A DNA stretch of 64,000 nucleotides, from the NCBI GenBank assembly GCA_036925085.1, contig JAUPFP010000002.1:9721821-9785820 (forward strand). Reading direction: 5' to 3'. The DNA comes from Brachycybe producta (Eukaryota; Arthropoda; Diplopoda; Playtdesmida; Andrognathidae). Positions 58,460 to 64,000 of this stretch are shown one piece after another. The translations under genes and the position numbers were made by a program. The notes under the pieces were generated by a model that had not been told where the DNA came from, did not search any database, and was given only the letters and a program-made list of their open reading frames with translations. Positions within the stretch are counted from its first letter, which is position 1. Each line of letters starts with the position of its first letter.

Positions 58460-58667
58460 TTCTTTTAGAAACTAGAAGGGTAGCTCTGTTATTTTATGTT
58501 GTTATCTTTCAAAATAAAACTTTTTATGGACAAAAACTGAGAAACATCGTCAATTTAAAGTTGTGTTATTTTCATACTGACATAAAAAGCTTATTTAAAA
58601 AAAATATCAACGTGAAATCAACCTTAGTTGATTGAGCTACTCTTCTAGTTTCTAAAACACTTTCATG
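58460..58667. mobile_element. F-family foldback
   Basis: TTTTAGAAACTAGAAGGGTA at the left and TTCTAGTTTCTAAAACACTT at the right, with AAAACTTTTTATGG and CATAAAAAGCTTATTT inside. Confidence 0.72.
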
Positions 58668-58717
58668 TTTTTCTTAATTTTCCTTCTAAAAGAAAGAATA
58701 ACAAGAGGATATAAAGT

Positions 58718-58831
58718 GTCGTTTACATTTCAACTTTAAAATGTTTTAGAAACTAGAAGTGTAGCTTCAGCTTTGGCTAATTCAGCTACACTTCTAGTTT
58801 CTAAAACATTTTAAGTAGAAATGTAAACGAC
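58718..58831. repeat. 114-bp near-perfect palindrome, F-derived
   Basis: Arms of about 48 bp (GTCGTTTACATTTC... and TGTTTTAGAAACTAGAAGTG) pair with only a few differences around a loop of about 17 bp. It looks like an F copy that lost its middle, leaving two outer arms. Confidence 0.85.
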
Positions 58832-58839
58832 AAAACGTA

Positions 58840-58960
58840 ACGTAAAAAGTTTATTTTGAAAGATATCAACACGAAATGACTCTTAAAAATGATCGATTGA
58901 GCTACCATTCTAGTTTCTAAAACACAATCAAATTTTACACCTGAAAGACAGACTAATTAT
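58840..58960. mobile_element. F-family, right half
   Basis: GTAAAAAGTTTATTTTGAAA, ATTCTAGTTTCTAAAACAC and TTTTACACCTGAAAGACAGA follow the right arm of 31091-31478. Confidence 0.65.
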
Positions 58961-59448
58961 TAAAAGTTCTAGAGAAGCTCTCCGTTTACAGCTTTAAAAC
59001 GGAAATTTATTAAACAGGTTGTCGTTTTACGTGCGCCGCCAACTCGATTCGTTCTATCTTTAGTAATAATAAACGATTGTAAATGCTATTTCCGCCTCCT
59101 GCTAAGTTTACATTTACCATCAGTGATTGCTTTTCAACAGGAGGAGGATGATGATGATGATGACATGGAAACACCCTAGAGTTCCAAATTGCCTAGTGTA
59201 CATGTATATGAGATTGTGTTTATGTGTATATGTGAATTATTGATATACCTTGTTGCTGTTGTTGTTATGTGTGGGGGAGAGGGGAGGAGGTTGGGTAATT
59301 TCCTCAAAAATTGTTTGTCTCGAAAAAGAGAAAATTGACAAATGTGTCAAAATTGACCTTCTTTTTCTATTATTTTTTTGCTAGATTTACAGAGTGTTGC
59401 AAAATAATCTTAACTTAAGTGTTAAAATCACTTTGAAATAAATAAGGC
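58961..59448. other. DNA without a gene
   Basis: (GAT)n near 59150, a CAGTGATTGC word near 59122 and G-rich patches. No gene seen. Confidence 0.55.
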
Positions 59449-59457
59449 CTTGTTTCC

Positions 59458-59664
59458 ACGGGCATTTAGAAATCGGGACGAACACAAGTTGGCTCCGCCC
59501 TTTTTATGACGACCGGCAACTTCTAATTGGTTGGTTATGTAGTCTGACGTCACATGCTCCGCCATTTTCAACGTCGAACCATACAACAAACCAATTAGAA
59601 GTTGCCGGTCGTCATTAAAAAGGGCGGAGTCAACTTGTGTTCGTCCCGATTTCTAAATGCCTGT
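59458..59664. mobile_element. M-family MITE with 9-bp target duplication
   Basis: Begins ACGGGCATTTAGAAATCGGG and ends CTAAATGCCTGT. CTTGTTTCC flanks both sides exactly (59449-59457 and 59665-59673). Modules in order: GGCTCCGCCC, GACCGGCAACTTCTAATTGG, CTGACGTCACATGCTCCGCC, then the inverse. Confidence 0.93.
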
Positions 59665-59691
59665 CTTGTTTCCTCCACTCGGGTGAATATT

Positions 59692-59825
59692 TGAACTTTT
59701 TGAAAATTTCAACTGGTGAAAAATTAAACAAACGTGGCTTTTGTCTATGTTAGTGAATGGGCAGAGGGATCACGTTTCTTCTATTTTTCACCAGTTGAAA
59801 ATTTTCAAATAGTTCAAAGTTCAAA
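59692..59825. repeat. Inverted repeat, GAAAATTTCAACTGGTGAAA arms
   Basis: TTTGAACTTTTTGAAAATTT and CAACTGGTGAAAAAT at the left are mirrored by TTTTTCACCAGTTG and AAAATTTTCAAATAGTTCAA at the right. Not related to other families seen here. Confidence 0.7.
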
Positions 59826-59849
59826 ATTTTTTGACAATGCATTCATTAT

Positions 59850-60180
59850 ACAGGCAGTTAGGCGCAGCCAGAAAAATTCTGTTAGCCTCCGCCCTTTTAT
59901 GAACATCAGACCAATAACAAACAGTATTAAACACGGTAACAAACCTAAATAACCAATCAGAATGAACTTTTCTGGCTGCGCAAAACACAGGCAGTTAGAA
60001 ATCGGGGAGAATTTCAGTTGGCTCCGCCCTTGTTGTGTGGTTCGACGTTGAAAAGGGCGGAGCATGTGACGTCAGACTACATAACCAACCAATTAGAAGT
60101 TGCGTTTGCTTTCGTTATAACAAGGGCGGAGCCAACTGAAGTTCTCCCCGATTTTTAACTGCCTGTGCGCAAAACTGTTT
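59850..60180. mobile_element. Older M-related MITE, host of a nested M copy
   Basis: ACAGGCAGTTAGGCGCAGCC at the left and GGCTGCGCAAAACTGTTT at the right (interrupted) are inverted. Inner CTCCGCCCTTTTATG and CCAAT words are shared with M. CATTCATTAT flanks both sides (59840-59849 and 60181-60190). Confidence 0.7.
59987..60166. mobile_element. M-family MITE nested, 9-bp target duplication
   Basis: Starts ACAGGCAGTTAGAAATCGGG and ends TTAACTGCCTGT. GCGCAAAAC flanks it exactly (59978-59986 and 60167-60175) and belongs to the right end of the older element, so it inserted later. The left inner arm is shortened: it jumps from CCGCCCTTGTT to GTGTGGTTCGACG. Confidence 0.93.
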
Positions 60181-60190
60181 CATTCATTAT

Positions 60191-61227
60191 TACAACTGCA
60201 CTAGATCACAATGCAATTGTCATTTGATTCATATCTTTAAGTTTTGACAACGTATGCCACAATCGCATACTGCAATTGGACTTTTGTCCTTCTGCAACAG
60301 GCGTTCCTGGCTGCTTGTAGAGTAATAATTCAAATAAAGTAGAGTTTAAAGTATTTTCGCAAGAAAAACCAAGCTAAAAAAAATATACAGCTATTTTTAA
60401 TGTGAACATATATTATTTATATATTCAAAATCTCCAACAACAACAAAAAAATCTGCTTAGTTGTAATCTCAATATTTTCTATATGTAGTTTTTAGCTTTA
60501 GCTTTAGAGAAAAATCAAACGAAAACACTAATTAGATTGTGGCTTTTAATATTTTGTGTATGAGTCGCGAGATGATGAAACAATTTGTCAACCAAGCAAA
60601 AAAAAAAAACTGTAACAATGAAGAAGTGAGTGAATGAGAGGGGGGAAGGAAGAGGAGGGGGGAGTTTCTTGGTTGTTTTTAAACTGAATTAACAATAACC
60701 TCTTTTCTAGTCTTGAGCTAGTATGTGTTTGCTGTCCCTGTAAATTAATTGTGAAGTGCTGACAATGCAAATTTCATCGAACAAACAACTAAACACAATG
60801 TGAAGTGTTTTTGTATTTTATGCAAAGAATGAAGAAGAAGAAAATGAAGAACCTTCCAGTCTTGTTTTTGTTTTTCTTCTTCCATTTTCTCTTCTGTTTT
60901 AAAAAGTGTCTGGATATTATTTTTTTTTTCTAGAAAAATATGGTAATCATCCTTTATTTAGATTTGGTGCCAATTTATCATAATATGGCATCTGTTCTTG
61001 TGCCATCAGTTGACCATCTATCAGATAAAATCTTGTAATATTGCCTTAAGGCCTTGTTGCAATACATGTTTATCTTACAGTTAAAACTTAAATTCAAACA
61101 AAACTTGTTTTAACTAATAATTGGAAATATCTTGTTTCCATTATATATATACTGTATAAAAAAATTAAACTGTAGTTATATAAATCAAGTTTATAGTTAA
61201 GTTGGTTTTAAAGTGTAAATGCCTCGC
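60191..61227. other. AT-rich DNA without a gene
   Basis: A loose palindrome of AAACTTAAATTC / GTTTATAGTTAAG type around 61075-61210; otherwise simple sequence. No gene seen. Confidence 0.5.
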
Positions 61228-61555
61228 TTGAAAGATCTATCAGGCAATCGGGCATTTTTTGGATGGGCCGAATTTTGCATTATAGGGCCGATTTCATTAG
61301 TGAAACGCAATACAAATTAAAAAATCACATAAAAAATGAACAGAAAAAAAACTGACGCAAAATATCAAAGATCAAAAAAGTGAAATGACACATTTTTGTT
61401 GAAGAAAATATGTATGCCTTAGTCGCACGCTTTTTTTTTACATTTTTTAGCTCGCTACGCTTGCTAGTACGCTTGTATTGCAGGCATAAATGAAAATAGA
61501 ACCAAGGTGGTGGTGTATTTTTTGTTAGATCCAAGTAAATAATTTTTTTTCCGGG
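61228..61555. repeat. T-family dispersed repeat, copy 2
   Basis: CAATCGGGCATTTTTTGGAT, ATAGGGCCGATTTCATTAGT, TAGCTCGCTACGC and AAATAATTTTTTTTC follow the order of 27235-27680 but without its ~120-bp extra block. Confidence 0.5.
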
Positions 61556-61561
61556 CAGTTT

Positions 61562-62300
61562 GTTTTCGAAAACTGATTATTCTGTCTTTTAAGTGTAAAA
61601 TCAAGACAAACTTAAACATGTTTTAGAAACTAGAAGGGTAGCTCAATTACTTTTTTTTTCAATTTTTGGCTTATAAAGCGGTTTTCACTGTTATTCTGAG
61701 CATCTTAATTAAACCTACCTCAAAAGAACATTAATTTGTTATTGAAGTAATGCTTGCAGTGATTGTCTAACATCAGGAGAAAGAAATGACTCAACATTAA
61801 GCAGATTGCGATTTATTTTGAAAGATACTCTTTAAGTACGGAGCCCTATAGAGGACATGCGTTTATTTTGTTATTTTACAATCTGTATATACAGATTCTC
61901 AATCTGTATACAGAAATTACAAATCCGTATATACGGATTTTGAATCTGTATATATATGGATTGTGGGTTTGTTTATAGAGACTCTTGAAATTGTTTGTTT
62001 GGGAGGGGTCTGGGAGGCGCAGCCCTCCAGGTATTCAGTCAGAACACCTGGGGGGCTGTTCCCCTAGGAGTCCCCAACAAACAATTTAATGAAAGCGTAT
62101 ATACAAATTCACAATCCGTATATACAGATTCAAAATTCGTATATACGGATTTGTAATTTGTATATACGGATTGAGAATCTGTATATACGGATTGTAAAAT
62201 AATAAAATAAACGCATGTCCTCTACAGGGCGCCGTACTTAAGTGATTGAGCTATCGTTTTAGTTTTCTAAAACATTTTCTAATTTCTCTTAATTTCGCTG
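61562..62300. mobile_element. F-family foldback split by a palindromic array
   Basis: The left half (ACTGATTATTCTGTCTTTTA, TTTTAGAAACTAGAAGGGTA) and the right half (TTAAGTGATTGAGCTATCG, TTTCTAAAACATTTTC) are separated by the TTAA-bounded insert at 61836-62237. A GCAGTGATTGTC word lies at about 61757. Confidence 0.6.
61836..62237. mobile_element. TTAA-bounded array of 18-bp palindromes
   Basis: TTAA flanks both sides (61832-61835 and 62238-62241). The ends GTACGGAGCCCTATAGAGGA and its near-complement are 26-bp inverted repeats. Both arms then hold serial palindromes of the AATCCGTATATACGGATT type (61880-61962 and about 62087-62195, eight or nine in all). The centre AAATTGTTTGTTTGGG...CCCCAACAAACAATTT also folds, around a GC-rich loop with GCGCAGCCCTCCAGG. 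The whole 402 bp is one nested foldback. TTAA targets suggest piggyBac or Kolobok, but the palindrome array is unusual. Confidence 0.88.
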
Positions 62301-62926
62301 CTGATTTTTATTGCTAAAACAAATTTCCTCACAATATTCGGTTATTTACTATAACGTAAAATACATAGAAAGATAAAGACACAAGAGCAAGACTTGAACA
62401 AATCGAATCTTGCATCCATCTTATAAAAGAACAACCCACTTATTTGATAACCGTCTTCTGTCATATCTGATTATTCTCTTATGTGGTTGGTGTATCATTG
62501 ATGATGACGTTTCTTTTTTCCTCTTTTTTTTAAGTTTTATGTTTCAACACCATATTTGATGTGTGATAAAAGACAACAACAACAACACCAACCTCAAGAT
62601 TGCATCTTCTTCTTCTATTCAATAGAATAAGAAGAAGAAAGCATAGGGGGGGGGGAGAGATGATTGAGGGTGGATGTGTCTTGACCGCAAGAAAATTTGC
62701 TTTATAGATGGCTGCTTTTTTTTTTCTTCTTCTTCTTTTTAAGAAAAAAAAATGAAGAAAAAGTAAAAGAAAAATCTAAGGAGGTTTTCTTTTTTGCTAT
62801 TTGAGAGAGAAAGTGAGAAAAAAACTGGAAAAAAAAAGCAATTTTGTATTTCATGTTTCAAAAATAAGTCTCCACGTTTTTTGTTGTAATATATATATAT
62901 TTTATTATGATTTATTTTTACATATA
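62301..62926. other. Simple-sequence DNA without a gene
   Basis: (TTC)n and (GAA)n runs, a G run near 62650 and A/T runs. No gene seen. Confidence 0.55.
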
Positions 62927-63048
62927 TACAAAGTGTGTCTCAAAAAAAATGTATACACATTTCGGTTGTTAAGTAACCTCCATGTTTATTTTCTGAAATT
63001 TAATTTAATAATTTTTTTTTAATTAAGAGTAAATGTTATAATAAAAAT
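62927..63048. mobile_element. V-family MITE, left-end fragment
   Basis: TACAAAGTGTGTCTCAAAAA, TTCGGTTGTTAAGTAAC, CTCCATGTTTATTTTCTGAA and ATTTAATTTAATAATTTT follow 36111-36235. It stops near an H-type end, which may have inserted into it. Confidence 0.7.
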
Positions 63049-63054
63049 ATATAT

Positions 63055-63360
63055 ACTAGTAGGGTAGCCCGTCCTAGGACGGTAAAATTTTTGTCAAAAC
63101 ATCGTCAAGATTTGCCCAATGATTTCCTGTGTTTTGTCATCGTTTCTGTATCGTGTGCGGAATCATTGGTATTTTGTCATCTTTTGAAGTTTTGTGTCTT
63201 AAGCGAACATTCGCCAAAAATTCGGCGAACATTCGTCAAAATTTCGGCAAACATTCGTCGAAAATTTGGCGAACATAGTTAGGCTAAAATAGTTAAACTA
63301 GAATGTCCCGTCATGTATGCTGGGTTGCCCATGTCATTTATGACGGGTTACCCCACTAGT
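63055..63360. mobile_element. Short element with CTAGT hairpin ends on both sides
   Basis: The left end reads ACTAGTAGGGTAGCCCGTCC then TAGGACGG; the right end reads GTCATTTATGACGGGTTACC then CCACTAGT. Both are hairpin-plus-CTAGT termini pointing outward. It could be a TIR element (ACTAGTRGGGTARCCCGTC) or two convergent Helitron-like ends. Flanks are TA-rich, so the duplication is unreadable. Confidence 0.55.
63203..63271. repeat. 22-bp tandem repeat, three copies
   Basis: Units CGAACATTCGCCAAAAATTC+GG, CGAACATTCGTCAAAATTTC+GG and CAAACATTCGTCGAAAATTT+GG run in series. They lie inside the element with CTAGT ends. Confidence 0.85.
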
Positions 63361-63390
63361 TATATATATAATATCCCAGGTCTGTGTGGG

Positions 63391-63413
63391 TATCTATCTA
63401 TCTATCTATCTGT
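63391..63413. repeat. (ATCT)n microsatellite
   Basis: Five to six ATCT units. Confidence 0.93.
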
Positions 63414-63459
63414 CTCTGAAGTAACGCTGTACAACCATTGAAGCACGTCAGAATGTATA

Positions 63460-63941
63460 TAAATTTGAATAAATGAACGGCTTTTTCTCTCAAGGTCAAC
63501 TATATGTTGCACACTCCCCATCCAAGAACCCCCACGATATTAAATTGGCGAGGGGAAAAGGTTGAAAAGTGTAGTGGGAGAGAGAGAGAGAGAGAGAAAC
63601 GTGGAGGGGGAAAAAGTGGGAGGGGGTGACTGAAATTGAAATGAAAGGAGTACAAAAAAGAACAAACGACACGCATTTGCACACCAGAGAGAACGCTCTA
63701 TTTCAAATATAAAAAGGGGAGGGGATAATAGTAGCAAAATTAAACTATAATTTATCACAGGCAATTGTGCCCAGCATTAGAATTTTTTTTGCTCCGCCCT
63801 TTTTATGAACGTCATCAATTTCTAATTGGGTTTGTTACTTGGTCTGACGTCATAAAAGGGCGGAGGAAAAGAAATTCTAATGCTGGGCACAATTGCCTGT
63901 GAATTTGGCTCCCGTCATTTATGACGGGTTACCCCACTAGT
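63460..63941 (+). mobile_element. H element with M passenger
   Basis: Second full copy of the 49260-49738 element, ending CCCGTCATTTATGACGGG, TTACCCCA, CTAGT at 63941. A GA microsatellite (63576-63598) has expanded inside it. The frames here (60 to 74 residues, reverse) are Ser/Leu/Pro rich and match those at 49.3 kb only because the DNA is repeated. Confidence 0.68.
63757..63900. mobile_element. M-like MITE passenger inside H
   Basis: ACAGGCAATTGTGCCCAGCA at the left pairs with TGCTGGGCACAATTGCCTGT at the right. The inner modules are GCTCCGCCCTTTTTATGAAC, TCTAATTGGG, CTGACGTCAT and GGGCGGAGG. It is in the same place within H as at 49554-49697 and 21479. Confidence 0.8.
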
Positions 63942-64000
63942 GTTTAAATAATGTTCAAATGATGCAGTTTTATCTCAAGGGTTCCAAAAATAGTCCTCCA

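Overview
The window looks like nuclear, non-coding DNA (intergenic or intronic) from an animal, most likely an invertebrate. It is strongly AT-rich and full of dinucleotide microsatellites. It is crowded with small foldback transposable elements and carries eroded 3' ends of non-LTR retrotransposons. There is no operon, no ribosome binding site and no long open frame outside low-complexity sequence. I could not fix the species or phylum from the sequence alone. No complete protein-coding gene is supported. The only non-transposon coding candidate is a 57-codon open stretch at 40507-40677, which could be one exon.

Most of the window is explained by dispersed repeat families, labelled here with working letters. 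M: ~205-bp palindromic MITEs with ACAGG/CCTGT ends and perfect 9-bp target duplications in three copies (16.7, 59.5 and 60.0 kb); other copies lie at 2.4, 4.3, 19.7, 21.5, 34.0, 49.6, 54.0 and 63.8 kb. Most carry a GC box, a TGACGTCA palindrome and a CCAAT motif. N: ~300-bp foldbacks whose ends resemble GCTCGGATTTTTATGC, with 8-bp or longer target duplications. F: foldbacks built on TAGAAACTAGAA, some bounded by TTAA. W: foldbacks ending in GGCGCATTCACAC. U: ends in AAGCGGCGATCACAC. V: TA-flanked, mariner-like ends. K: a foldback family with ends containing ATTCTGTAAATTCACT. H: elements ending in a hairpin followed by CTAGT, like Helitron 3' ends. X and Y: a TTAA-bounded element and a 1.6-kb palindrome with a tRNA-like segment in each arm, found together at 3.7-6.1 kb and again as partial copies at 34.6-35.3 kb. 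Q, T and S are older, less well bounded repeats.

Region by region: 0-6 kb holds M, X and Y copies; 6.4-6.9 kb a 158-bp tandem repeat; 10.5-11.4 kb a 36-bp minisatellite; 13-18.4 kb a dense nest of N, F, M and W; 19.3-20 kb a LINE 3' end abutting an M copy; 21-22 kb pyrimidine microsatellites and an H end; 23-31.5 kb N, Q, W, T, U, pogo-like and F copies; 33-36.5 kb pogo-like, Q, M, X/Y, K and V; 38-46.6 kb F copies, the candidate exon, a hAT-like foldback, a nested TTAA element and a ~180-bp tandem array; 47-49.7 kb a foldback, a LINE 3' end inside a 27-bp perfect inverted repeat, and an H copy; 51.5-58 kb TA and GA arrays plus nested foldbacks; 58-64 kb F, M, T, a striking array of small palindromes, V and H.

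The elements are layered: several foldbacks sit inside others, and their target duplications give the order of insertion. The most unusual objects are the TTAA-bounded array of 18-bp palindromes (61836-62237), the Y palindrome with tRNA-like heads, the H elements that all carry the same M passenger, and the M family as a spreader of promoter-like motifs. All coordinates for old repeats are estimates by eye.
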